Shown in pieces: positions 1 through 13,400 of a DNA stretch of 39,387 nt. Location: assembly GCA_018398765.1 (NCBI GenBank), contig JAHBMJ010005785.1:6827-46213 (forward strand). Reading direction: 5' to 3'. The stretch comes from Chromera velia (taxonomy: Eukaryota > Sar > Chromeraceae). Under the pieces are notes generated by a model. The model searched no databases, was not told the origin of the DNA, and saw only the letters and a list, made by a program, of their open reading frames with translations. Positions within the stretch are counted from its first letter, which is position 1; each line of letters starts with the position of its first letter. Made by a program: the position numbers and the translations under genes.

Positions 1-109
1 CCCCCCAACACACAGAGAGAGAGAGAAACAAAAACAGCCTGGGAGTCGGTCGGGCCGATTGACTGCCGCCGAGTTTTATCATCACCTACTGACTGTCTGA
101 CTGACTGAC

Positions 110-3100
110 CGGTTTCCCGTACCGAGCCCCCAAGAGCATTTCCGGGGCCATGTACACATCTGTGCCTGCCTGGGTCATCGCGGTCCCTGCCGGTGTGCGT
201 CTGTGCTCCTCCCTCCTCCCCTTCTCCAATTTCTCCCGTCTCCCGAACAGCTTCAGAAGACGTCGGGGTTTCAGGTGACGCACCTGTAGTCAGAAAGAAC
301 GATTAGATCAAATGAAAAAATCAGAATTTGACCATCGAGGCATCAGAAAAAGGAAGCCCCAAAGGATAAGCAGAAAACAAACGAAGAGAACAAGGAAGTG
401 CAATCCCTGTGCCCAGAGGGATGTTTGTCTGCTTTCTCAAGGACAGAGAAAAAGGCCACCGAAGAGCTAGAGAGAGACACCACAACGAGAAAAGAAAACG
501 CACAACACACATCAAGAAGCCCACCCACCTTGTCTCTCGGGTGAAACTTTCGAGAAAGGCCCAAGTCGCCTGCACAGAGAGACAGAGACACAGAGAGATT
601 GTCGAACTACACAAAGGTAAGTCAACGAAACGACTGGCTGACAGGAAACTCACCGGAAGAGGCAAGGACATTTCTTTCCTTCCTTCTTCTTCGCAGAGGC
701 ACAGGCCTTGCGTCAGAGCGAAACAGACAGACAACCAGGCAGGAAGAAACAGGCAAGGAGGCATGAAGGAAGGAAGGCAAAGTGGAGGAACAGAAGCAGA
801 AAGAATGCGAACTCACCAAGTCTGAGCGTCCCGTCGGCAGAGAGAAAGATATTTTGGCTCTTGATGTCCCTGCGGAGGAACAAAAGGGAAATGGCTTTTC
901 CTTTTTTGAGAGAGACGGCATCCAGGGAACACAGGAGGAGGAGCAGAGAGAGATCGAGGGGCAACGAGAGAGATGCAACATCGAAAGGAATAACAAACAG
1001 TCTCCCCCCCCCCCACTCTGTGCGGACAAGAAGGGCCTGTCCTCCTATTCTTTCTTCTTGTGAAGTACCAAATCCTCCCCTCCGACCCACCCACCTGTGG
1101 AGGAGATTATTCTCATGCAGATAGTGCACCGCCTGGAGGGTCTGGAAGAAGACTCTTCGAATCTGCACACTCGATCAGGCACACACATGTACAGACACAG
1201 ATCCGTTTATTTACTGGATCCTGAAGGAAACTGTACAAAGAGAAAACCCGACAAAAGACCGTTTGCAGGGAGTACAAAAGACGGGAAGAGAGACAGCGCC
1301 GGCCCAACAAACACTCGAGAATTTGGACCTCAACACACGAATAAACGACTGCAAATGTCGGTTCTTTCCTATCATACGCATCTCCTGAGCCTGTCTGCTT
1401 CACTCCCTGCCTGACCGTCTCTTCTGTGAACTCTCTGTGTTCGTGTTCAATCTTCTGTTTCAAGTCCCCCCCTGAGCAGAATTCCATCACGATCATGAAG
1501 AAGCAACGAGGATCGAAACGACCTGCACACATGTGTAGACAGACAGATAGATGCACGCATGTCAATCAAATCAATAATCCCACAGAGCATGCAAGACGAA
1601 AACAAAAACAGCCACAGACATCCAGTCCCCACCCCCCACCCAACCCAATGCATGTAATGCTTCCGTCTGCATGACGACGCTGCAGAAGGCAATCGCGAAG
1701 CTGCAATATCAATAAAACCAGAGAAAAGAAACCTCCTCGCTGTATGACTCGCTGACCGACTGACCGTACTCGAACTCGAAATGAATGAAGTCGCTCTCAT
1801 AGGACACCTGAGCGTGGTCAACGAGGGGGAAGGAGAGGAGAGAAGAGGGGCGTGAATGGGGGTACGAAGAGCGTTTGCAGCACACATAGGCATGGAAGCA
1901 GAGACTCGAGCACCCCTTCATGCATTCATTTTCACACAGAATTCATTTTCATACAGAATTCATGTATGCACTTTTTGAAAAAGAATTCTGTATGAAAATG
2001 AATGCATGGAAGCAGAGACTCAAGCACCCCTTCTTTTTGCACAGAAAAAGAAAGAGAGGGACAGACCCGACCTACCGACTGACTGACCACATATTTGTGT
2101 CTGAGTGTGAGGAGTCTCTTTGCCTCCAGAGAATAAGAATCGGCCTCTGTGATGTCCGTCACGGGGATCTTCTTCATCACAAACACGTCCTTCTCCTTCT
2201 CCTTTCCCCTCCTCTCTCTCTCGACTGTGAACACAGTCCCATACCCCCCTTCCCCGAGCTGCCTCCGCTGGGTGTACACACCCTGACACAAAGGACATTT
2301 GCATCTTCGGTTCATTGAAGTCGCAAGTTTCCACAAATACACACAGCCGAGAATGGCCAGCACGCCCAAGACAAAAAGAGCGCACAGGTTGTCAGAAGAC
2401 AACACCAAAACAATTTGAGCAGGGGGACGAGAGGAAGGGACGGCTGGGGACGATTCGTTCACAGCAACCGCATTTGTCTCTCTCTCCTTCTCTGACTCTC
2501 TCTCCTTCCGAGAGGACGCCTGCTGATGCTGAGAGCAGATGCTGCCCAAACCTCCCACCCCGCCCTTTTTGTCCCTTTCCGAAGTCGGCCTTTTGTGTTT
2601 TGGGCCCTTTTCAGATCCTGCCGGGGCCCCCCCTCCAGAGCAGCCCCTCTTTCTCTTCTGCGGCCTGCTCTCCCTCTGAGGAATCGCATCACTCACCGCA
2701 CTGGGGCTTTCACGGGCCCTTACTGTCTCCTCTTCCTCCTCCCCTAGTGTTTCGACGTCTCCAGACACGGAGAGAGAAACGGAAGAAGGACAGTCAGAAG
2801 ACACCAACACATCCCCGCCTCCCCCCTTGTCCGTGTGAGTACGTATTGAAGAAGAAGAAGAAGAAGAAGATGGCACAGGTTCCTCCTCTGGCTCCTTCTC
2901 TGGACGATCAGGTTCGCACCTCTGTCCCTGGCCATACACACAAGGTCCACCACCCCCAACGCACAACTCCTCAAGGAGAGGCTCGGGCACAAACGGCATG
3001 GAAAGAGACATTGGTTTCCGTTCTCTGTCATCTTCTAACGACGGGCCCTTCTCCTTCAAGGCTGCGACTGCTGCAGCCTCTGCCTGTTCCTTCTCTCTCT

Positions 3101-3326
3101 GTCTCTGTGCTACCCTGTCTCTCTCCGCTCCACTCTGGGCCCATTCGTCTGCCTCCCCCCAAGCCGCTGTCTTCCTCTCTGTCGTTGCAGAGACGGACGG
3201 AACAGAATGGCCGTCCTCGAGCGCTGCGGCTGCGCTTGCAGAGGCCGTGGAACATCTGGAGGAATAAATTCGCAACTGCGAGATGACGATTGTCAAAGTG
3301 ATGGTGCACCGGCTTGATCTAAACAT
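110..3326 (-). CDS. NEK-like Ser/Thr protein kinase with N-terminal transmembrane anchor (3' end beyond window)
   Basis: Seven exons, 5' to 3' on the minus strand: 3326-2088, 1807-1765, 1522-1416, 1162-1095, 869-817, 569-529, 169-110. They encode 537 residues so far. The phase closes at every junction and the last exon ends at a GTCAGT donor, so the gene continues past base 1. Residues 1-313 are low-complexity (Ser, Glu, Arg). Residues about 314-335 (LCALFVLGVLAILGCVYLW) form one membrane helix. The kinase domain starts near 354: glycine loop GEGGYGTVF, lysine in VMKKI (about 385), VMEFCSGGDL hinge, HRDIKSQN (485-492), DLG (505-507) and APE (525-527). The DLG triad and the hinge match NEK kinases; NEK6 and NEK7 also carry DLG, so it should be active. 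NEKs act on centrosomes, cilia and mitosis; a membrane anchor is unusual for them. The start is the first ATG of the open frame; an upstream exon is possible. Confidence 0.82.
1890..2033. mobile_element. Short TIR element with 30-bp direct repeats, in kinase intron 1
   Basis: An 84-bp insert (1920-2003) has near-perfect inverted ends: left TGCATTCATTTTCACACAG, right the complement of TGCATTCATTTTCATACAG. It is flanked by direct repeats 1890-1919 and 2004-2033 (29 of 30 identical). The insert contains an extra internal copy of the TTTTCATACAGAATTC motif. No coding capacity. It lies wholly inside intron 1 of the kinase gene, about 50 nt from the donor. Confidence 0.75.
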
Positions 3327-4106
3327 TCTCTTCTCTCCTTTTCCTTTTGACACAGCGTCTCTCTTGTGTTCCTGTTCTTTTGACTCTTTGCACAAAGGAC
3401 AGCGCGTCTTCCTAGATCTTCGACAGACCCCTCACGACAGAAAAGGAGTGCGCCGAAGTCTGATCAGCGTCCCTCTACCTATATACCTGATACGGCAACA
3501 GGCACCCTGTTGCCCGTTCACAATTCCTCCTTTGTGATGACACACGGTCAAAGAGCACTGCGCGTAGCGGTAAGACCAACGACGAAGATTGCAAAAAGAT
3601 TAGTCCTGCCTGCTGCACTGTCTTGCCAAACAAGAAGCCCAACTCATTCATACTCATTCTGCCTCACACTGTCAGACCTTCGATCAACGCGCGGTGACGT
3701 TGAATCTGAAAAGTGCCCCTCAACCATTCATGACAAAATTCGAGTGCGTATATTCAGGCCGCCAGTCAAGTTCGCACGCGCGCGCGTGCGAGCGAAACTG
3801 TTTGTTTGGCCGAAGTTGCAGGTTTTTTCCTCTTTTTCTCAGACTTTTTGTTTGTGTTTGACCCTTTACACCAAAAATGCAATCGAAGGGGACTGCTGGT
3901 CGGAGAGTCATACAATCTGCTCATATATATATACCTTTACAGCTTTCCAACTGTCCCTGTAGGTTCAACAGTTTCAGAAGCAAAGAAGCAAAACACAGAG
4001 ACGATGCACCCGGTTGGATTCGTACATATCAGGCACTACAATTGACGCTCTTCAGGGTTGAGGCTCTCCTTTTGCAGGTGGACAGAGAGAGCGACGGAGT
4101 GAGGCG
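3327..4106. promoter_or_regulatory. Divergent intergenic region between kinase and kinesin
   Basis: About 780 bp separates the two start codons, so it should hold both promoters. It is not AT-rich. It contains a perfect 20-bp palindrome of alternating purine/pyrimidine (3772-3791) and a TATA-like run (TATATATATACC, about 3924-3935) about 175 bp before the kinesin ATG. No convincing gene is seen. Confidence 0.45.
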
Positions 4107-5340
4107 ATGATACCAGAGAGCAGAGAGAACGTCCGGACGTTCGCACGCGTTCGTCCTCTTCTTCACGAAGAAATAGACAGCTACCGAATTTCCATCTGTA
4201 CTGATGTCGTCACAGACAGGGAATTGGTGCTGGCAACAGAGACAAAGAAGGAACGGTCAGGAAAGCACACGAAGAAGCCCTCACACAATCAAGTCAACAA
4301 TTCTCAACCACCTCTTTTATTTGCTGCGGCTTTATGCAACCCTTGCGAATGCCGATTTTTCAGTCCCTCTACGTACCCCCAGAGTAGGCATGCTTTTATT
4401 CACATGCTGCGCGAAAGAAATGAAGAGAATGGTTCATGGTTTGACCCCTCTCTGTCCTCGTCCTGTGCCTTTATGGTCATGTGAGAAAGAAAATTGGTCA
4501 TTTCTCCCCTTCTAAGGGTAAAGCTTTCCCTTCTGTCGGTGGGTGCAGGTTCTACACAGATGGGGTGTTCGGTCCCAAAAGCGGGAACTCGGAGCTCTTC
4601 CAGACAGTCAGAGAGCTCGCAGATGCCGCTGTGGGGGGACACACGGGGTTCTGCCTCTCAATCGGGGCCATCGGTCAGTGCATATGCGTACACGTGCATG
4701 AAGAGAATGTGAGCGCGAGCGTGTGAGTCTGTGTGTGGGGGGGGGTTCGTCTGCATGTGAATGTGTGGGGATGCACATGTGTCTTTGAATTCATCAATTT
4801 ATCTCGTCTATCGTTCTGCTCCCCTCCTGACAAAGCATCTATTCATCTGACTCCTTCATCTTCTAATGAAGTTTTGTCATGTTCTCCTCTTTCCCCTTTC
4901 AGGGTCGGGAAAGTCCCACACCCTCTGGGGCCCCGACCACTCGGCGGAGGCCACCAACGCTCTCGTGAAGGCTCTGGAGGAGAAGAGGGGGCCTGAGGAA
5001 ACTCTATCGGACGCTCTCGGAAATGATCAAATAGTCAGCATACGGAACGGGAAAGGCAGAAAGCCAAAAATGAATGTATGAATTTCTGCTCGGGTTTTTC
5101 TTCGTTTTCTTCGTCTTCTCAAATCATTTCCTGGGTGCCGAAAAAGAATCGCACGGAAGGGCATTCAGGTATTGTGGAGAGGGGAGTGCAGTTTTGAGGC
5201 AAAAAGTCGATCGAAGATGTATATACATCTCAATCTACATGTCTGCGGCGAGAAGCTGTTCAGGCGACCTGGTAGCTTCCGTCTCTGTATGTGATGATCA
5301 TTTCATCTCTCTGTATTTGTGTGCATAGACAGACGTATGA

Positions 5341-5420
<80 letters not shown>

Positions 5421-6341
5421 ATGCATGTGCAGAAAAGCTTCACAACTCGTTGGACGGAGGTCCGGCAGGCTGCCGCAGAGAGAGCACGGCAGGTTGCGGC
5501 ATCCCGAAGCCAAAAGGGAGCAGGGGAGGCGTTGAGGGAGGGCTCCAACGAGGCTCCAGGAAAGAAGGGGGGAGGGAAAATGAGGCAAATGTTCGAGGAG
5601 GTAGATGCGGACCTGATGGAACCTCCTGTGGCGTTTAGAGAGAGGTCACAAGAAATGGAGATGGGAGACAGATTCTCCGAGAGAGGCGTGATTCTCCGAG
5701 TCATCGAGTCAGTCAGTCAGTTCGTCTGTCTGGTTGGCTGTTTTTCATTTTCTCCGCCTTCTCTCTCTCTCTCTCTTTCTCTGTCTGCACGCTTGTGTGT
5801 TTGTGTGCCTGTTTGTCGGTCAGTCCGAGTGTGTGCATGCATCTGCACCCTCCGCCCCCCCGTCTGCAGACGTCTGTTGAGTCGAAAGGATCACCAGAAA
5901 GAGAGGGCGGCCGCGAGGGCCTCTGCCGGCCTCCTCGGGAGTTCCGCCAACGACCCGGCGGGAGCGGCAGATGGGGGTCTCGTCTCGGGGGCCTCCGGGG
6001 TCACTCCCCCGCAGCCCTCTGGTCCTTCCTCGTCCTCCTCTGGGCCTCTGATCCAGTCCGTCTCCGTCTCTGTGGTGGAGATCTTCGACGGGAAAGTCAC
6101 AGACCTCCTGCAGGACTGGAAGGATCCGCAGGGAGGTCTCCATGTGCCATTCAAGGTCGGTCTGTATGCGTTTATTTTCACACAGAATTCTGAATGCCCT
6201 GAAAAAGAATTTTGTACGAAAAAGAATGCTGTATGAAAATGAATGCCTCCATGTGCCATTCAAGGTCGGTCTGTAAATCGGCTCCGAGGAATCTTCCCCA
6301 CCCTCTCCGACCACGTGGAAGTATTGCAAATAAACGGACAG

Positions 6342-6413
<72 letters not shown>

Positions 6414-9400
6414 TTCTCTTGTTGAAGGGTGACAGTCAATTGATTGGACTGCGGGGGGATCAAATCATGAAGATGCGGGCAATGGATCTGCCGATGAGAA
6501 AAGTATCTGTTTACTACCGCACAGACACAATCAAGGTCACATTCAACAGATGCGCTACTCAGGCCCTCTCATGCCTATCCCTCAAACACTTATCCGCATA
6601 GACAAAAATCACATTATAAACGCGCTTCTCTGCGTGTTCCATGCAGTCATCTTACAGATAAATATCCTGCGCCCCTCTCTCCTCTCCTCTTGTGCAGCCC
6701 ACGTCCCCCTGGGCCACCATCGAGGGCGCGTCTGAGTGGTTCGTGAAGAGGCCGGAAGAGGCAGCCGTGCTTCTTAGACACGCAGAACAAAGGTGGGCTA
6801 CACGTTTTGTTGTTCTTGCGTGTGGGTACCTGCATAGAGACGAAATAGTATTTTGCCTAGACACGCAGGGGAGAGGTGGCCATGCAGGGCAGCAAGATGG
6901 GATACTGACAGAATGATCAACGCTTTTCTGCTTTGGCTAAATCGCAAAGAGAAAGGAAACGGACGTATCGTGAATGTCTTTCTCGCTCTCTCTCTTCCTG
7001 TCTCTGTGCATCTGTATGTGAGATGAACAGATCACTCAGCAGCGGTGTCTTTCCCACCCATTAGAGACATCGCATGTGCTATGCATTTCTTTGAGTGTGC
7101 AGACGCCAGCTTCGTCACTGGCAGCTTGGGAAGGCAGGGAATCTGAGTCGGTCGACGGTGGTTGTGCAGATCTTTGCGGACTCCCTGGCGGCCTCCCCAC
7201 CCCCTGCTCCTGCGGTCTCTCAGCTCGGCATCGGCAGTTCTTTTGCGTCTCCGAAATCTGCTCTGGGAGCCTCTTGGAGAGGGAGGAAGGACAGGGAAGA
7301 GACAGGGTCTGCAGCAGACAGAGGGATTATAGATGGCGGGGGTCATATGGAAAGTTTGGCGTCAAAACGCTTGGGGGGCAAGGAAGGGGAGAAGGAGAAG
7401 AGGAGGCTGAGAGAGCGACTGACGAGAGGGAGCGTAGTGCTCGTAGACCTCTCTTCTTTCCAGAGATGGGAACCTGGACTGTCAGTCAGTTTTTCTCTTT
7501 TTTTCTCTCTCTTTTTCTTCAATCCAGTTAGCCGCCCTTTCTCTTCGCAAATCTGCCATGAACCTATCTATTGAATGGGTAGACTATCATCCATTTGATT
7601 TCACTGGTTGACGTGAGCCCATTTCTGTTTGATTGAATGCAGAGAGGGCACGGCTTCGCTGGCCCCAACTCTCCGGGCTATGTCCTCCGATGGCGGGAAG
7701 GACGAAGAGGGGGAGAGAAGGGAGACAGGGAACGAGAAGGAGAAGGAGGGGGAGGGAGAAGGGGAGGAGAAGAAGGACGAAATCCCGGCAGTTGTCCCTC
7801 CCACACAACTCCGAGAGGGTTCTCAGATTCTTCGGTTGGCATTGGAAGATGTGGACAGACAGAGGGCCAGATTCGATAGAGGACAGGTCAGTGCATTTAC
7901 TTTCATACAGAATTCTTTTCATGCAGAATTACTTTGTTTCGTATGGGAAGAAAAGCATTGGAAGATGTGGACAGACAGAGGGCCAGATTCGATAGAGGAC
8001 AGGTCAGCACGCAGAGAATGGTCTTCGCTGCTTGATGCTCCAGAGAAACGTTGTCAGGGATTCGGACAAAAGAAATGTGCGATACAGAAACAAATTCAAG
8101 TTTCACATTGAACATCCGCATCCTCTCTTCTCTTCTTCCTCTCGCCCATTCATCGTACTGCATCGACACGCACCCATTCAATGCATGGTGGTACAGATAT
8201 TCGTCTTCACCTTCTTCATCTTTTTCTTTTCTGTGCAGCTTCGTCACTCTGCTCTGACTCGTCTCCTCGCCCCCCTCTTCTTTGGAGGCGCCAGAGCAGT
8301 AGTGATTGCTCATGTGTCCCCTGCACCCTCAAAGGCACCTGAGGGCATGGAGACACTCCGAATTCTCACGCTGTTCAAGAAGGTCAGTCAGGAGATGCAT
8401 TTATTTTCATACATTTTCATACAAGAATATTCTGTGTGAGAATAATGAGGGCATGGAGACACTCCGGATTCTCACGCTGTTCAAGAAGGTCAGTCAGAAA
8501 GGAACACTGTGCAAACAAATCCGCTGAGAAGATCCGATTCCATTCAGACTCCACGTTGCAGGACATCTGCATATGTGGGCCTTCCTTCTCGATTCATTCC
8601 CTCCCTCCCTGCAGGTGTTCTGTGTTCCGCGTCCTCTCTGGCTGGCTTTGTCTGACGTTCAGCTCGGTCACCTTCTTCTCCGTTGGCTGAATTACCTCAA
8701 GAGGGGCCTCGGGGGAGTCACCATCGATACCCATGCAAGCGCCAAAATGAGCGACCCCCTCGTCCTGCGGGTAAGTAGATAGATCTTCAATGAATTGGAC
8801 AGAAAACAGAATCCCGTTTTGAAAAGGTGCTTTTGACGCACACACACGAGAAGGTGAAAAGGCAGACAGACCCTTTTGAAAAAGTGCAAAGCATTTGATT
8901 TGAGACCATCTCAGTTTCATGTGAATTTGTTCTCGTAGCACCCCTCTGCTTCAGAACCTCCGCCTGCATGTCAGGAAGATCTTGGAAGAGCTCAAAGCAT
9001 CGACGCTTGATGTCAGGGGCCTGTGGAGACATTCGCTTTCTTTCACATCATATTAATATTTCGTCTGTATCCCTACTATGCATACATGTGACCGCGTAAT
9101 GAATGCTGCAGAACTTCCACCTGATGGTTCTCGAGGAGTTGCGCCTCTCCGCTCGGGAGCTCCAACAGAGACGGCTGAAGGGACTGGTCAGAGATCCGTT
9201 GCCGTGGCAGCATGTGGCGACGTCTGCTGAGGGGCTGGGAGAGGAGGAGGGGGGTGAGGGGATTGAGGGGCCGAGAGGGGTCGGGAAGGAAGGGAGACTC
9301 AGCGCAGCAGCATTCGTCAGTCTCTTTCTGCACCGAGTCTGAGCAAGGGCTTTTTGGGGTCATTCATTTTCGTCAGAGGGAATGGAAGTGAGGACAGAAG

Positions 9401-10421
9401 TTAAGGTTTTTCCGGTATCGGAAGTTTTCAGGCAGTGAACGGTAGTTTGGAGCTTTTGGGGGAGAAAAAACATCAGTGTGTTTTTGCTTCTTCAACGTGT
9501 GTTCCACTGAGGAGTATGTGCGCTTTTTTGACGTGGCATCGAGGTCATCCGTTTCTCTGCCTTCAGAATTTGGAGAGTGTGCATGCCAGTTTTCACGTCC
9601 TTTTCTTGTTCTGCGTCTACGATCTGCAGATGACGCTCACAAAGCGACTGAAAGAGACAGACGGAAAGAAGGTCGGTACAGATCGGGATGAAGAGAGGAG
9701 GGAGCCTTGCTCTTTCTACGATAAGGACGGAACATTCGTTGACCCTTTCGCAACATACTCATGCACTGACTTCAGTCACTTTTTGTTTTTCATCTGATTC
9801 ACTCTTTCCTCCCAATGTCCTTTTTTGGTTTCGTTTTTTCGATTCTTTTCAGGGAAGCGAGAGGAGCTACATTCCTGCAGAGCCCGACGAGGTTCTAGAG
9901 ACTCTGCAGACAGTGGAAGAGGAGGAAGAGGAGGGGGGGGGCAGGGGAGGAGAGAGCATGCACACCGGATCCGCGGCCTCCCTGAGGGTCCACTCAGGAG
10001 GGACTCCCGGGGCCTCCAACGCACCCACACGACAGAGCCACAGGGAGAGGGAGGGAACTGAGGGGGGACGAGGAGGAGGAAACCAAACGCTAGGGGCAGA
10101 GGAGGAGGGGGACCTAGATCTAGACACGCTCATGGCCGCACGGAAGCGGGTGGAAGAGCTCCTCAAAGTCAGTCGGTTGGAATACATGTGTAGTAGGAGA
10201 ACGACTTCAAAAGACGAAAGTGGCGTACAGTTTGTTTCACTTTGCCGTGACCCAATGAGTGGGGGAGTAGAACTGAAAGGTCTCTTCAAGGCAAATTGTG
10301 CAGTCATTCAGTTTCTCTCAGCGTCGATTGTATAAATCCCCCTATGTCTGTATGCATGTACATGCATTTGTGGATGAATCTTCTTGTATGTGTAATTGTG
10401 TGTGTGTGTGCGTGTGTGTGT

Positions 10422-10457
<36 letters not shown>

Positions 10458-13400
10458 CAATCCGATTGGACGAGCCACAATTGGAAGGATGTGAAGGAGG
10501 CTCTGAATGCGCTGAAGGTAAGAAAGAAAGAAAGAAAGAAACAATTTGCCTGTCCGAAGCTCCTTCTGACCCTTATCCCTGTCGTTCCTATTCTACCCAA
10601 ATCTCCATGTGCTTTTGCAACTTTGAGTCAAGCATTGGCGGAAATGTGAATGAAAAGACACAGAGCGCATGCACATACACCCTACTGCATGTGTGCAATT
10701 AATTCTTTGCTTGCAGCGTGCGAACATCAAGAGAGAGGCCGAGAAGGAAGCGAAGGATCTCTCGTCCCAGAGGCGCTGCAGAGTCTGCACACTCCCCTTG
10801 GCACTGTGTCGCAACGAGAAGCATGCACTTGAGACAATGAGGATGAAAGAAAGAGAAGAGGCGATGGGCGCAGATGCTACAGGAGAGGGAGAAGGGTGAG
10901 TACAGGGAGCAATACAAGATCGTGGTACGGTATCGTGCTCTTTGCTGGGAAAGTTCATCGCTAAGTAGAATGCTTTTTTTTTTGTCAAAAACACATCATT
11001 GCAAGAATGAAGTGCGGAATGCAAAAGGGCACGAATGTCCTCAAGTTCACTGTGGGGAAGCATTTGTGAGGAGGAAATGGAGGGTGAATGATTGCGATTG
11101 CTTCATCGATCCGTCCCTCTCTGTCTTTTTCGTTGGTACTCATCTTTCTTCCGTCCTTTCTTCCTTTCTCTCTCGCCGAACTCCCCCCCTATTATCACCC
11201 CTGCCACTCCCTGCAGTCTTGAAGGAACCGCCGGCCTAGAGACTGGAGAGGAAGAAGGGGTTCCGGGTGACGGCAATGATAGCGGAGGGGAGACAGAAGG
11301 ACACACACAGGCCGCACCAGGTCGGTCTATAAAACATCACTTTTGATTGTAAAAAAATGGATCTACCCACAGCAGAAAATACGAGCTCACTCTCTGTGTG
11401 CTTCCAAGTTCAAGTGCAGACGCCCAGACAAACCTCTCTTTCCCCATACGTGTCCTGTGATACTCCCGGCTTTGCTGTCAAGCCCCCACTTTTCTGTTTC
11501 CTCTCCGACAGCAGGTACTGAGGCTGAGAATGCGGAAGAAAGGAGAGAGGGGTCCCTTACTGACCGTGTGTTTCGGACAGCAAACGAGATCAAAAGCCTT
11601 CTCAGAGACGCAGAGACGGAAAGAGAAGAACTCGAAATGGAGGAGTGCGCACACGCAAGCGATCAAGAAAGGTCAGTCAGTCTCTCAAATTTTTGGACGA
11701 CGTCTCTCTATCCATCTGCCTGGACAGACCCAGAAAGCGATGACCTCCTTTCGTTTTGAGGACAAGACACCCAGTATGATTCGCTAACTTTGCAGGGACA
11801 TGCAAAGAGGAATATTTGGAGTTTCGTAGACGCTGGAAATCTTTGACGTGACTCGATTAACACTATTAATCCCATGACACCGACTCCGTATGCATGTCTA
11901 TTCAGATTTCTGCGAAACGTCGAGGCCAGTCTGCGGAACATCGGGGCCGTCGGTTCCTCGTCTTCTGGTCGCAGAGGCAGTGGAGCAAAGGGGGCAAGAG
12001 AGAAGGGGACTCAGAGAGAGAGCGTGGGTCTTCGATCACTCCCGCAGGGGCACTCGAAGGATCACACGGAGAGAGAGGGAGAAGAGGAAGGGGACGATAG
12101 CCCAGATGCGATGGCAGAGGAGGCAGAGAACCTCGGGTCTCTCATTCCCAAAAGGTCAGTGAAGGAGTCAATGTATGCAGTTGAGAAGAAAGAGACAAGA
12201 AAGAAGCGAGGAGGGTTCCATTTCTCACAGAGCGATCAGAGAGAGTCTCTCTCCGCTTTCAAAAAGAGAGGCCTAGAGAGAGCACAAGATGAAGACGAGA
12301 GACCCTCACTGTCTCTGTCAGTCTGGGCTTTTTCTGTATCAACACTATCTATCCATCAATGTAGCGATGTCCAATTACCGACGCATCTGCACACTTGGCT
12401 TCATGCAGGTACATCAACGTTCATCGATCGGAAACGAATAAATTCGTGGAGGCTCGAAAACACTCGGTCAGTCTGTCAGTAGGTGTGCATGTATTCACAC
12501 ACTGGCATGTGCTAAAGTGTTTTTCAAAAAGGGGTGAACAGGATTCCTTTCGGCTTTTTTCCACCCTGTGAACCCTTGATTTCTCTGAATGATTGACGCC
12601 GTTGATTTTCTTCCTTCACCGATTTCCTCATTTTTCTCTTTTCCGACCGACCCCTCTTTTGAGGTTCATTGACGTCTCTGCACAGGCCCGTGCGGAGTTC
12701 TGGAAGGCGGCGCCTGCAGAGATGAAGGAGGCCCTCGAGAGACTCGGGGTGGACCCCCGGGCATGGAAGGAGAAGGAACGGACGGTCGGTCGGTCGGTGT
12801 GTCTCCCTCGAATGTGATTGCATGCAACGTGTGGGGATGGGATGATTGGATCTACGAGAGAGAGAGAGAGAGAGAGAGGGAGAGACGCTCAGGTTGACGC
12901 AGAGGGACAGAGAAGTTTCGACACTGTTCTTCTGGTCTCAATTTTGCTGCGTGTCTGTCAGGTAGAAGGGTTGCAGTCCATGTATGAAGTAGCCGTATTC
13001 AAACATCTTCACCCTAATTGGGAAACCAGAAACAGCATTCTGAGATGAGTGTCTTGTGTGTATACATGCCTATGCATAAGCAAAGTCATGCATACCAAGG
13101 CGTTTCAATGCATGTCCATGTTTTTGCAGAGATGGGAACAGTCCCCTGAGGGCAAACGCGCAAAGGAAATGGAGGTCAGTCGGTCTGTCGTGAAGAATGC
13201 ATGCCCGAGCATAGGAGAAAGAGCTGGAGAGAGGCATCAGACACCCTTTGCCTCTTTCTCTTCTCAGCCTGTTTCTTCTTCCTCTCTTCAGCCTTCGTGC
13301 TTTGCTGTTGCTTTTCCATCCGTGTCCTTGTCTTCTTCTTGTCCGTAACCTTCCATCCGATCCATGAACTTTCTCTCTGTCGTTTCGGACAGATTTAGAA

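Noticed and set aside
817-869. DLG in place of DFG in the kinase as a sign of a pseudokinase
   Set aside because: DLG is normal in several NEK kinases (NEK6, NEK7), and HRD, the catalytic lysine and APE are all present.
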